From: Casuarius casuarius
Taxonomy: Eukaryota; Chordata; Aves; Casuariiformes; Casuariidae
DNA: 64,000 bases
NCBI GenBank assembly: GCA_003342895.1
Contig: PTFA01000312.1
Location: forward strand, 310,001-374,000
Direction of reading: 5' to 3'
Each line of letters opens with the position of its first letter. Position 1 is the first letter of the stretch. The notes under the pieces were generated by a model. It was not told the origin of the DNA. It saw only the letters and a program-made list of their open reading frames with translations, and made no database searches. Below are positions 37,344 to 49,450 of this stretch, piece after piece. A program made the position numbers and the translations under genes.

Positions 37344-38553
37344 GTAACTTCTATGTTTGGTCTTTGCCTCCATAAACTAAGAATGTGTAGAGTCCATCCC
37401 TTCAATTCTTTTCTTTGAACCCGTCAGGAGCTGAAGCACATACCTATTGTGTTTTCTTTTCTTTCCTGAACCCCTTAGTTATCCAGATACCGTGATTTAA
37501 AAATAGCAAAGTTCAATGATTAAGCTATCTGTGTGTCCTTAGTCTACCTTAGGTGTGATGTGTCAACAGTGGATCAGTATTTTGAGTAAGTGTAGTAAAT
37601 TTAATTCTGAGAGGGCGGGGGGGGGGGAGACTTTGTTTTGGGAAGAGCAGTTAAGTCCTCATTTTCTGTGTTGCCCATTACTTCTAACATTAGAATTATG
37701 ATTTGGAATTATGATGCAATCTTCAATTAACTTGTCACAGAATATTTTTGTTCAATGTACGTGACTGAGAAATAATTCAGAGGTCCACGAATCTGATATT
37801 CTACATTGTAACATTCTTCGTTGTCTAAATGTTAATAGTTAATAATTTCAGTGACTTGAGAAGGTAAATAGTAGAACATGTTAAATTATTTTCTTGTAGA
37901 AATCTTAGTTGTTGACTTGTTTTTGCATTTGCTAATCATGCAGTTCTAAGTTGTTCTTCAGTTTTAAACTAAAATTATTCAAAGACCAGTTCTTCATGGT
38001 TCTTAATATCCCATCTCTCCAGTATCTCTCTCGAGTAAAGTTGTCAAATGCTGTAATGTGAGCAAGGCTAAACTGCTCCTGGAGAATTGTTGCAAAAGCT
38101 TTTGTCAGCATCTGCTGCTTGAGAAATGAGTTATTAAAAATAGTCCCAAGATGGACTATCAGTTAAAATATATATGCAAGATTAATATTCCTAGGAGAAA
38201 GGGAGCCCAGTTCTGTAATGGTTTTTGTTCTGCAGCATCAGTTATGGGACTGAGTTACTTTGTAGGTGCATTCTGTAGCACATGGACCTAAATTTTTTTT
38301 ATCATTTGACATTGATACTACAGTTCTGGATTTGTAGTACAGACTGCAAAAGGTCTCTAAAACTGTTGTGAAAGGGAATTGGTATATGATTACATATTCG
38401 TATATGCCAGTAAGCTTTATTCACCTGCATGTATAGTTTGTGAGGAAATCTATTCCTGTAATAGAATGAAATTACTACATATAACCATTTAAATCATGCC
38501 TTTTAAATATTAAAATCAGCTTTTTTTTTCCTTCTTCAAAATATGTTTCCTAG
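37344..38553 (+). other. PTPN3: PTPN3 intron (1.21 kb)
   Basis: GTAACT donor and tttcctag acceptor. It holds a G-rich run (GGG-C-G11, 37613-37627). No other feature. Confidence 0.9.
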
Positions 38554-38598
38554 GCACTTATTCTTCTTGCAGCTGAAGACTGATATTTTGGAAGGAAG
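38554..38598 (+). CDS. PTPN3: PTPN3 coding exon, residues 123-138 (FERM F2)
   Basis: A 45-base exon, phase 2 in and phase 2 out. It encodes HLFFLQLKTDILEG with split Arg codons at both ends. It is the first F2 helix, with the FERM-typical (Y/F)FLQ(L/I)K.DIL.GRL motif. It is too short to be found by open-frame length alone. It is supported by a tttcctag acceptor, a gtaata donor and exact phase match to both neighbours. Confidence 0.95.
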
Positions 38599-39496
38599 GT
38601 AATAGAAGAATCTCTACTTTCTCCTTAATTCTCTTTATTAAAAAAAAAAAAAAAAAAAGTGCTTTTTCCAAAGGTATCTCTTGTTGCTATAAAAATTTAC
38701 CTCTTGAAATAATGCTTTAAAAGAAAAACAAGTCTTTAGGAAATGTTACAAATTCTCACTTAGCTCACTTGTTAAGAAGAGTTTAGGCATCTGTTGTGAA
38801 TGAGTTGTAGCAGATGCTGTGTTTTCTGCAGGTAAGATGTCAACCTTAAAGATCTTCCTTATGCAAGGTATGGTGTGCCAGATACAGCCATCTAAACATG
38901 GGGGACCCGTTACCTTTTGCAAATGTATGCTGTCAGTTTTTGCAGTCTTTGGGTTATGTTACCCATATGATGGGCATATACTCAGTGGCTTCTTTGCCTG
39001 TGATTCCTGTGTGTTTGTGTATTAAAAAGGGGGAAAAGGTGGTCCAAATACTTGCTGCCAAATATAAACTGCATTTAGGATTTCGTCGTAGGTGTTGGTT
39101 TTCTTCTTCTGTGGAGTCACTTCTGGACTGTCTTTGTGCTTGGCATTTTGGCTGACTTTGATGTTTGTGTCCTGTTTTAAATACAACAGACAGCAGCTAT
39201 TAAAATCGCGTCCAGAGCCCCAGAAAAATCCCTTTCCTTTTGGCTTTCCAGAATAAGCATCCAGCAAGGATATGAGCATGTCCTTTTCGGACCAGTTATT
39301 TCCATTCAGTTAAGGAGCTGTTATACCACAACTAGCTTTTATCATCCTACTATGCGATGACAACCAAACTTTGTAAGAAAGAAACACTTTGAAGATAAAC
39401 ACAGGTCTTCATGAACTTTACTATTTGCAGGAAGATTGCTAACACTTGTATTTATGCTGTCTATGTCTAAATAAAAAATATTTCCCCCCTTTCCAG
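38599..39496 (+). other. PTPN3: PTPN3 intron (0.90 kb)
   Basis: GTAATA donor and ttcccccctttccag acceptor. An A19 run sits at 38640-38658. No other feature. Confidence 0.9.
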
Positions 39497-39549
39497 GTTG
39501 TCATGCCCTCTTAATTCTGCTGTTGTCCTGGCATCATACGCAGTACAAT
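39497..39549 (+). CDS. PTPN3: PTPN3 coding exon, residues 138-156 (FERM F2)
   Basis: A 53-base exon encoding LSCPLNSAVVLASYAVQ, with phase 2 entry completing Arg138 and phase 1 exit into Ser156. This is the canonical F2 helix found in FERM proteins (C(P/S)xN(S/T)A(V/A)xLASYAVQ). Strong pyrimidine-tract acceptor and consensus gtaagt donor. Confidence 0.96.
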
Positions 39550-41142
39550 GTAAGTAGTAACCAGTCTCTCTTGTTAACAAATGTATTTGACCAACCACTT
39601 CTCCACTGTTCTGCACTGAAAAATAAGGAAAAGTTTCTTTGCTTGTCTATTTGTGTGGAATGTTCAGAAGGCTTTAGTAGATGATGCTTTGTAAAAAAGG
39701 GCAAGGTTGTCAAATATAGCCTCTGGACAGCCTAAACAGAAAAAGCATACTTGTTAATTCTGTCCTGTAGGAAAAATACTGATTGATACAAAATAACACT
39801 GTCCTTATTTATGCGTGCCTGTAGAACGTGTATTGCTGACCAAAAGGTATGTTTCATTGTCATCGGAAACAAAATAATGAAATGTAGTGTGTATTACAGT
39901 AACTTGGAAGGAAACCATTCCAAATAAAGGCAAGATCTAGAAAACAGTTAAGGGGAAAGTACATTGATGATTAGGATTGAGAAACTAAAATGTTTTCATG
40001 TAATGCTGTTTCAGGAAATGCTGCTTTTGTTAGATAGGTAAAAACTGCCTCGCACTGTGCAATACATTAAGATGACTATACTTAAAATAGTCTACTACTT
40101 TCTGATCTGCTTGCTGCTAGCAGAAGGAAGCTCTAAGGGAAAAAGATCTTCTGTAAGAAAAACAAAATGGAAAAATGGAGGCTGACAGTATGCCTTAAAG
40201 GCTTCCTAGGAGATGGTGAAAAACAGCCGAAGGGAGATCATTCTCAGTTAACAACTCCCCAAAGGAGAAAACAGTTAGCAAAACAGAGTTTGAGGGATCA
40301 GCTGAGTTTATTCATAAAAATGATTAGTGGGGGAAATTCTGCTAGAATAGTTGTCTAATCATTTGACTGTTGTATATTTATCTAATTTCTTTATGGAAAA
40401 GCTGGCAACGTCCACAGAAATGATTATAAGAGGGCATTTTTTGCTTGAAAGAAGGGCCAAAGTAAATAATTTAAAACATCCTTTCCAGAGGAGAAAGTGG
40501 TGAGACTAGTAAATTGTTGATATCTATGAATAACCTAAGTAGCTATGAAACATTCACTTTTATGTTTAANCATATCATATTTTGCACACACTTTTATTAA
40601 ATGGAACTTTAACCAAATTTAAGCTTTAAAAAAAAGTTGAAAATTTAAAGAACTGGAATATGTTTTCTATAACAGACTAGAGTCCAAACTTTGCAGAAGG
40701 AAACGCATACCCACTTCCATATGTTTGGAACACAGTAGGGCACCAGAACGATGAAACAGTCGGAACTGTTAGGATTGCTAACATGGTTGTGTTGATGAAG
40801 AGGTGCACCACTGAAGAGTACAAATATTGTATCCCAGCATTAGGCTTTATTGTAATTTTCAAAATGACTTATGTCACAGGCAGCATACCCCAGATCCCAA
40901 ACTAATTCCTATTTCCCCTTCAATTTTATTTGAGTTTCCTTTTTAGTTCTTTGGATAGCTGCTCATGCAGTTATTTGTGCTAAAACAGAATGCATGATAG
41001 AGCTTGGTATGTGGAAGGTCAGTAAAGACTGTGGAAGAGTGCTGTTGTGTTTTTTAGCTTTCTCTTTCCCAGTGGTTTCCGGAGTTTCTCATGCAGTTAC
41101 TTACCTCCTTTTCCTAAAGGCTGATAATGCCATTACCAGTTT

Positions 41143-41165
41143 AAAAAAAAAAAAAAAAAAAAAAA
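41143..41165. repeat. A23 homopolymer
   Basis: Twenty-three consecutive A. A second A run lies at about 41275-41289. Both flank sequence without recognisable retrocopy content. Confidence 0.88.
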
Positions 41166-43090
41166 GTTTTTTTCCAGTTGGTGGCCTTTCTGTTGCTGTT
41201 TGTATGATACCTATATTTATTCTGTTAGTATCTACACCAGCAAAGAATGAAACATTCAGAGAGACATACTCCTTTAAAAAAAAAAAAAAGTGTGTTTTTG
41301 TCTTGCTGCTGGGCTGTTGCCATTTACCAAAAGATGATGGCATAAAAAATCTCTCCAAGATAAAAGCATGTAGATCTCTCTTGATTCATGTTTGCTAGGA
41401 TTCTTGTCAACATAAATTGTTTTAAATGGTTTTCTTTTGGTGTTTTAATTTCTAATTATACTTTCTAAGGAGAGTTTAAGTTCCTAGCTATGAAGTATCT
41501 GCTTGTTAAAAAGCAGTTGTCTGAAGTTGTCATGAATCAGTTTTACTTGTTATTGCTGCTGTTTCTTAGTGGTTTTCAGACTGCTGCCTCCTGTAACTTC
41601 CCTTGTATGAAGAGGGGGGAAATCATAGTTGTCTGACAACTTTATGGGTTACTTATACAAAAGATGGAACAGTTGTCATGGTGGGGAGGGCTGAGGAAGA
41701 GGTCTTTCATAGTGCATGGAGTTTGATGTTTAATATTTCTGTTCTTGTTTTTTTAAGTGTGGTTTTTACAGATGGCAGTTGTGTAGTTAAGCTTCAGACT
41801 CTTAGGTTTTTGGAGTTTTGCAAATTGAAACTTGTTGGCGATGGCTGTTACACAAATAGAATGCTGTTCCTCTGTATTGCCCCTTGCACAGATGTTTGGG
41901 TTTAATGCTAAAATTCTGAAAGTTCTGAAACTTTGCTCTGCCTTTGGTGACATACCATGCGTTGTCAAATGGTACTAAGTTACAGGGGAATACAAGTGTG
42001 CATGAATACTGTGTCCAATTAACAACACATCACTAATCTTGATTACGAATACAGTTCAAACGTTTTAAGAATTAGTTGTTAGTTTAACATCACTAAATGT
42101 GTCTTTGACAGAAATGATGTGTTTTATGATCAGTGAAATTTTGAAATCCTTAAAAGAAAGGCGACTAAGTTGTATTTCAAATTTAAAAATTAGCGAAACC
42201 AAAGTGTGAAGCCCTTACTAAAATAAACTCTAATCATAAATTGTGTCCCTTGCTTTTTCATCCTTGTAAAATGTGAATATTGTACACAGTCTATAAAATT
42301 AAATAATGGAGCTATGCAGTGTGTCTATTGCTTTTTTATTTCTTTATTTCTGTTAAAATGTCATGCAGCTGACTTACCACTGCTTGTTTTCTGTAACTTC
42401 CTGTAGTAAGCTCCCAATTCCAGGACAGTATGTAAATGCACCTTAACTATACATATGTGAGAAGTCCCATGGATTTCGTGGGAATACATTCTCATGCATA
42501 AGTGCTTTGTTTGGGACCTGAATCTAAAGCACAGGAACAAAGCCAACAAGAAATGTTATGAGTACTTCTAAGCTTTCTTTTCCCTGAGCGTCTGTCGCTC
42601 AGTGATTCATTATGACTGGGTTTTTTCTTCTCAGTGCTCTTTTCCTTATCTTTTTTGGTACTGTTCCTCATTCAGCTATGCTTGGAGAACCAGGAGGTTT
42701 CTCCAGCAGGCTGTTACTTTTGACCAGGAATTTGTTCAGGAAGCAGTTGGTTTCTTGGGTTTGAATCTGTTCTACTTTTCACTTCTGAGAAAAGGAAGGG
42801 TGGTGAGGATAAGGAGTCAAGGAAAGTTTAGCTTAGTATGCAGGCTACTCAGAAACTAGGGGTAGGAGTTTGCTTGAATCTTGGGAATGCCAAAAGACTG
42901 AGGTGACGTCCCTCTCTGAGGTGGAGGTAGACTATAATATTTGGAGGAACCTCAGTTCAAGAAATCAACAGAATCATGTCAAACACTTACTTCTTTGACT
43001 CTGTAAAGCAGAATACACACTCATCCTCAGAGTGGAGAATTGCAGGTTGGGATATTAGCCGATGCTTTAGCCCAAGGGTCTGACTTTTTG

Positions 43091-43114
43091 CAGTGCCTAG
43101 TAAACTAGGCACTG
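43091..43114. repeat. Perfect inverted repeat, 11-bp arms and 2-base loop
   Basis: The arms cagtgcctagt and actaggcactg are exact reverse complements separated by AA. Nothing coding surrounds it. Confidence 0.9.
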
Positions 43115-43539
43115 TTCTTCCATATTTTTGAGGTGGATGAACCTCTTAGTACTTTTGTTTAACATAACTAAAAAGGGGAAAAAGGCCTAAGAACAGTTGC
43201 ACGAGGTCAAGGTCCATATAGTGCAGTATTGTACACATGATGGTGACAAGTTGTGAATGCTAAGGGAAGACATAGGTGACAGCAGAAGATCAGTATGGTT
43301 GTAAGACCAGTTAGTTCTGTGAAATCTCTTAGTGTTTTGGGAGTACTGATTGTTATTCCCCCAAAGTCTTTAATCCTGTTATCCTTTTATCCTATTCCTT
43401 GTCTCTCCCCCCCGTTACTTTCTTGAGATGAAATGTCCTGGTACTTTGGATTATGCTTTGCTTTTCTCAGTACACTTTCTGATTGTAGCTGTATGGTTTC
43501 TGAAGTTTATTTTGTAGTTGAGATGAAGGTATAGCATAG

Positions 43540-43602
43540 AATTCAAATAAATTCAGTAGATTCAAATTCAGTAGAATCAGCTTCAATTCAGTAGAATCAA
43601 AT
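43540..43602. repeat. Short tandem repeat, about 20-base unit, three copies
   Basis: Three imperfect copies share the core attcagtagaatca. A local minisatellite-like duplication. Confidence 0.75.
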
Positions 43603-46542
43603 TTTCTGTTTTTTCTTTCCTTTTCATATTTTTTGTTTGCTTTTTCTCTGTGACTGGGTTTTGAGCTGCTGTTTTCATAAAACAATTTACAATGATGGTT
43701 ACTCATTTTTCTCTGACTTGGAGACAACTATTGGTGTATGAGTAGTTAATATCTTTTTCTATGAATGTTACTTAGCTTTTTCTTAATGTCTAATTTCTCA
43801 TTCTGTCTTATCACAAAGTGACCAACTACTGTAAGTGTATTCAGCAGCTGTTTACAGTCATCTTTAGATTGAACCTTTTAAAGAGCTTGAGTGTGAAGCA
43901 TTATTTTCTTTTACAGAACTAGCATGTTTTCTTCCCTTTCTATTTGTTCACATTATAGTTAGTTCTGCTAGTCTGATAGGGATGTCATGCTTGCTTACTG
44001 AGTGGCTCAGCAGGTTAGAGTTCATACTCTTGTCCTAATTAGCATACAGATACTACTTTTAGAAACACATTTTCTTCCTCTTAATAGCCTGTTATGAGTT
44101 CTTTGGTCTTTTTAGAGTCTTTTTGTGATAGCTAGGTTTTCAACATGGTGTCTTTAATCTCTGTACCTGGGAGGACTTTACTCTTTTGAATGCTTCTGTT
44201 TAGTGTCTTTTTAGTAAGTGTCTGCATTTTGATGTTGGTCCTTCTTTGAAACTAAACTCTGTAGTGGATTTTTTTCCTGATTCCTGAAGCATAGTCATAT
44301 GTGGCTATTTTATATTCACTGTTGCTCAATGGTTCTTTGATAGTAATGTTTTGATCTAGGTCCTGTGTTTTAGTTTATGCTATGTAGCCCATCATATCTC
44401 GTGTTCTCTATTTGCATTAGGAGGTGATCACTTAATCTAGATTGCTCATATCATACAGATTAGGATGCATCTTCTCGTTAGTCTTTGTTATTGCATTTCA
44501 CTCCCTCATCTCAGCACATCAGTCGTTACTGCCATACTAATTTGGAAGCCACTCATATGAATACCCTAATACCTACATTAGTGCCACATAGGTATTTGCA
44601 GATTGCAATTTTACCCCTGAGAATTTTTACTCCTTAATAGAAGTTAACTAATTTAACCTTTGCCATTGCCTTGCCATTAAGTTTCCTCTTATTCCACTCC
44701 TTCGCCATCATGACCAGCTACTATTCCTATATAATTTGTATACTAGACTTATTCCTTTGCTTGGTTATTTTCCCTTTTGCTGACTTCCTGATCCGTTTAC
44801 ATAATTATCCTCTCTTGAAACCAAACAATTAATGTCACCTTGTGCTTTATTCATGTCACCTACAATATTCAACGCTGCAAGAAGTTATGAATTCAGTGTG
44901 GAACTACTTGATCTTTTTCTGATCTGCCTCTTGGATCTTTAGAAAGCTGGTTTTTCAGAGACTAAGTTTGTGCAGGCATTCTTTTGGACCAAATTGTCCA
45001 TGTTATCTGTAGCCAATTCCACATCATGTTTTGTCAATGAATGACTCATATGTTTCCCTTCTGATGTGTAGTTATGTGAAATGCCTGTATGCAGAAACTG
45101 GTTCTGGTGCTATTACTTTGTACACGAACTTTTCTGTTATTACATATAAGCAAACTATCTGAAATTGGAGACCAATTTGTTTTCTGCCCCTTGAAGAATC
45201 TCAGAGAGATATGGAGTAGGAAATGGTAACCTCTAAAATTATGCGAAGCTAAAGGCTTATTTCCTATGATGTATTGTGGAGGTAACTGATGTCTCTGTAG
45301 AAATAAAGAATAAGGTCAGATCGAAGTGGTGATATTTTGGTGCTATTAGAATTCAATAAAAAATATTAATTTCTAAAGCTAATAATAGTTGACTTTCTTT
45401 TTAGTGAGTTCATACAGTCAGAAGCTACCAAAAATAACCTCATGTAGGTAGAACCAAAGAAGAATTTTTCTTGGAAGGGCCTTCTTCAGAATCAGATCGG
45501 GTTGCTCAGAGCCTTTCTAGTTGAGTTTTCATGGCTGAAACTTGTCTGTTGCCTATCATCCTTCTGCTTTACAACAAACAGACTCTTCCCCTCTTTTTTG
45601 CAACCTCCTTTTGGACAGTGGAAGACAGAAGTGAGATTCACCTTCCCTTACCCTGTTGTATGAGCTGACTGACTAATGGTCTTGGAAGGAAGCACTAAAT
45701 AAATGAAGCCTTGGTGATTACTGTTACTGCTGTTGGCATCAGTGACTTTTCTCCACTTCCTTAACTGTCAGATCTTCCCTCTGTTAGGCTTCTTTTTTAA
45801 AGGTTTTTTGTTTATTTTTATGCCGTGATATGTTTGATGCCCGGGCTTCTTTTTTGGGGAAAGATTTGTGTGTACCCATAGAATTCCTATTGAAATCTCA
45901 ATGCTACACAAATAGGCTTGATCCTGGTCTTCCCTTCCTCTATATCTGAATCTCGTCAAAATGTTTATTTTATTTTTTCATTTGAACCAGTCATTTTTTT
46001 AATATCTTCCTGCACGAAAGTATTCTTGCTGACAGGAGAAAGAAACAAAATATACCTCCCTCATCCCCCTTCTAACAGAGCCATCAAATTCTTTTTGCAA
46101 AATCTGAAGAAAATGTGACTTGTTTAGGTTGTAATAGGGCATAGACAGTTCGCATCCTGTGTTAACTTATTTCAACATAAACCATTTGATTTTCAAATGT
46201 TTTAAATTCTTACTGTACTGAGAGCTTATAGAATTCATATCTGGGCAGATCACCATGGGACTTCTTCCAAGAAAAATTATGTCGCTACTTGGCTATCGCA
46301 CTGTTCCTTTACTGAGAGCTATAAAGTGAATGTGCTCTTGAATATGGCCTTCTGAATGAATGGCTTAAAGCCCTTCACATTAAATTTATAATTTTTGAAT
46401 ATCACATTCTCATATTTGAAATAACTGATTCCCACCCCCTTTGGTTCCATTTCCTGTTATTTATTTTACTCCATGTTCTTTCCCAGTTATAATGAATTAA
46501 AGAGCAAGAGATGGCTAGAATGGGGAAAGGTAAAAATACGCC

Positions 46543-46582
46543 TTTTTTTTTTTTCTTTCTTTTTTNTTTTTTTTTTTTTTTT
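46543..46582. repeat. T-rich tract (about 40 bases)
   Basis: T12 then CTTTC then a long T run containing an N. Length is unreliable. Confidence 0.85.
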
Positions 46583-49244
46583 ACTGTAACTTTATCCACA
46601 CTGAGTCAGTACATGCTGATCCATGTGATCGGAGTAGAAGCTATATCGGGAGAAATTTAGATCGGAGGGGAAAATATCTTTATTTCCTTCCCTCTGCTCT
46701 CTCCTGGAGAAATTCAGTAAAGAGATAGAAATANTATGGGTTTTTCTTCCTACTGAGGTCTCGATATGCCCTAACTTTTTCTTGTATTTGGATAATATAA
46801 ATCCTGCACAAGATGATTACTCTTCCAAGATGTCTACTAATCAGCATTTATAGTTTCTCTTCAACTCTGACAGTTGGCTGGAGAGTTGGAGAAGCAAGTA
46901 GTACTCTAAACTGCTCCCCTTGTTGACATGACCTCAGATAGCTAGGAAGAAGAAGAAAAAAGACCAGAACAACCTCCATGTTTGGAAGATGAGCAGAAGA
47001 TCCTACNTCATAATGAATGAAGGAAGAACAGTTGTCCTCTTTAGAGAAGGTAAAATTACAGTAAAAAATATTTTTACCTAATACAATTAAATTTAGAAGT
47101 GGACAATTATATTGTCTTATTCTTGGCAATGCAGTCTCTTCCCGCTGACAAGAATGTAATTCGAACTGGCTGCAACAAACCTCCATCACCAGAACAATGT
47201 TAAAAATATAGATTATCTTTCATAGAAAAGATGAGGAGTGTTAATGGCTAATAGAAAGAAAATGGTCTTCAATCAACTACTGCCATCTGTGAAACTTCGT
47301 GTTTTATTTTTTCAGTGTTACTAACATCTCTACTTTGTACAAATAATTATTGTTGTTCCATAGTCTTAGCCTTAGTCTTGACAGAGTTAGACTTCTATTA
47401 ATATATAGGTATTCCTAAAAACTCTATCTATTTCTTGTTATACTTCTAAATCTTCTGGCTTGATGTTTTTTTTTCTTATTTCCCTTCAAAGAAATACAAT
47501 TTGACGGAAGTATTCAAATAGGTGTTTTGGTTCTACTGTAAATATTTAGTCTTTTACTAGCCATTTTGCTAACTAATTTAAAATTCGGGCTACCCGTGAA
47601 AAGGAAAAGGGTCTAAGCATTGCAGGAACATCTGTGTTCAAAATAAATTAGTATCTGTCCATCCACTTCCTTTTCCATTTGAATACTTGATGCTGACAAT
47701 TAAGTATGCAACTATATTTTAGCTTCTGGCAGCATTTGCTTAGAAAATGTTTTGTATCTCAGTGGCTGTTTCCTAGGCCATAGAAGTCATGCTTTCATTA
47801 TGCAAGTTGTGAATAGTAATTTTCCACTGCATTACAGATACTCATTAGTTATTGTACCTGTAAATTATTTCTGAAATGCATAACTATTTTTCTAAGCCTG
47901 AATCATTTACATCACTTATATTTTGTATTTCCTGGAAGATAATGGTATGATACTGTTCTGCAAAATAATGGTAATAGTATTGTCCTTAAAAGTATGCTCT
48001 TTAACTTTATGATTTAGTGGAGGTGTTCTATGCTGCAGTGTTTGCAGTCTGTACAGGTACTTTCTTTTGTGTTACTTTCCAAGTTAAACAGATAATTTCT
48101 GGAAAGCTTTAATGCTTTAAAGTAAAGCTCCTCAGTTTTGGGGCAGAGGAACCAGAACAGCTCAGGTTCCAGTAATTTACTTAAGCATCCTACCATTTGG
48201 GGGTTCAACCACCTTATTTTATGAAAGCTGTTGTGCTCTCATGAAATACAACTTTTAATTTATTTACTTGAGAGTAGGTAACTTTGGGGCAGACCAGGTA
48301 AGTACTTAATTTGAAGCACATACCATCTCCCTAGCCCCCTTTCCTGCCCAAATTTTCCATTTCTATAACAAGTAAAGGGTTTGTGTGGGTTTTTTTTTTG
48401 TTGTTGTTGTTCTCCAGGATATAAACTTACGCTGAATTGGCTTTTAAAGAAAACCTTACTTTTGCTGAGGCTATATATTTATGGTCATTTGCTACTTTCA
48501 TCTTTTTCAGATATTTCACCATCTGTGAATAAGAATTAGCTTTTATGTAGTAACTGTTTTTTCAAAAAAGTACTACTCAGTATCATGTTGAGGGGATAAA
48601 ATTTTGGGGAACATTGATTCTTAGTTTATTTGGCTATAAATATGTATTTACCTTTTGGTACCAGCTGTGTCAATATTATGTGTGAATTGGGAATTACTTT
48701 TCATGCTATGTCAAACAACTCATGTTCAGCTGAGACAAGAGTAACAATTGAACTGTTAGGACAGAGCCACAATAATTAGTTTGAACAATTTTTACTGGAG
48801 AGCGTAATGAGAGTAGATGCTTTTGAAATGAGTCATCTTGCTGAAGTCTTCNAGTTGTTATAGTCAAGTAAATGTATATCAAATTGATTTTGTTTGCCCT
48901 CTCTTACTGAAGCAATTTGGTTTCCCCCTGTGTTACGGTACTGCATGTCTGTGCTGACATGGCATGTGCTGCCTACCTAGTGTTGCTACAGCTTGTGAGG
49001 CAGAAGTATGGCTATATGAGTACGCATTGTACTGAGTCATTCAGTGTCTGAAAGTAGTTATAGCAAGCATACTTTGAAAGATTTTTACTCACCAGTGTCA
49101 TAAAATTCACTGTGTTCAACACTGCTTGGCCAGTGGGCAGTAATTCCTAATTCCTGCTTTCCTCTTATGTGTATTTTACATATCTTAATATGGACAATAA
49201 TTAACTACTGTGAAAACATGTCTATGCTTCTTGTTTCCTAACAG

Positions 49245-49365
49245 CTCAGCTTGGAGACTATAACTCCTTAGTGCATCATTCAGGATATCTGTCAAATTAC
49301 AACTTTATACCAGAGCAGAACAAAGATTTTCTTACCAAAGTAGAATCACTACATGAACAGCACAG
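49245..49365 (+). CDS. PTPN3: PTPN3 coding exon, residues 156-196 (FERM F2)
   Basis: A 121-base exon, phase 1 in and phase 2 out. It encodes [20 protein letters not shown], then [19 protein letters not shown]. The GDYN....GYLS.Y.FIP pattern is the standard F2 loop and helix of band-4.1-type FERM domains. [14 protein letters not shown] is specific to PTPN3 as I recall it (PTPN4 has EIAKLHQQHIG). Donor gtaacc, followed soon by an A/G-rich tract. Confidence 0.97.
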
Positions 49366-49406
49366 GTAACCTTAATTCTTAGTTCTTTCTCATCTCATGA
49401 GGTGTT

Positions 49407-49450
49407 NAAAAAAAAAAAAAAAGAAAAGAAAAAAAAGAAAGAAAAAAAAA
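49407..49450. repeat. A-rich/AAAG purine tract
   Basis: A pure A/G tract of about 43 bases starting just after an N, 42 bases downstream of a PTPN3 donor. Confidence 0.85.

Larger units (their letters stand above)
39550..49244 (+). other. PTPN3: PTPN3 intron (9.70 kb)
   Basis: GTAAGT donor and tgtttcctaacag acceptor. Contains long A/T homopolymers (41143-41165, 46543-46582), a near-perfect palindrome at 43091-43114 and a short tandem repeat at 43540-43602. I see no coding exon or RNA gene. Confidence 0.88.

Noticed and set aside
40994..41398. 134-codon + strand frame, the longest in the window
   Set aside because: It runs through two long A homopolymers (poly-Lys) and has no domain content. 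An artefact of low-complexity sequence.
42584..42602. Hairpin ctgagcg/cgctcag with 5-base loop
   Set aside because: Seven-base arms are common by chance, and nothing else supports a function.
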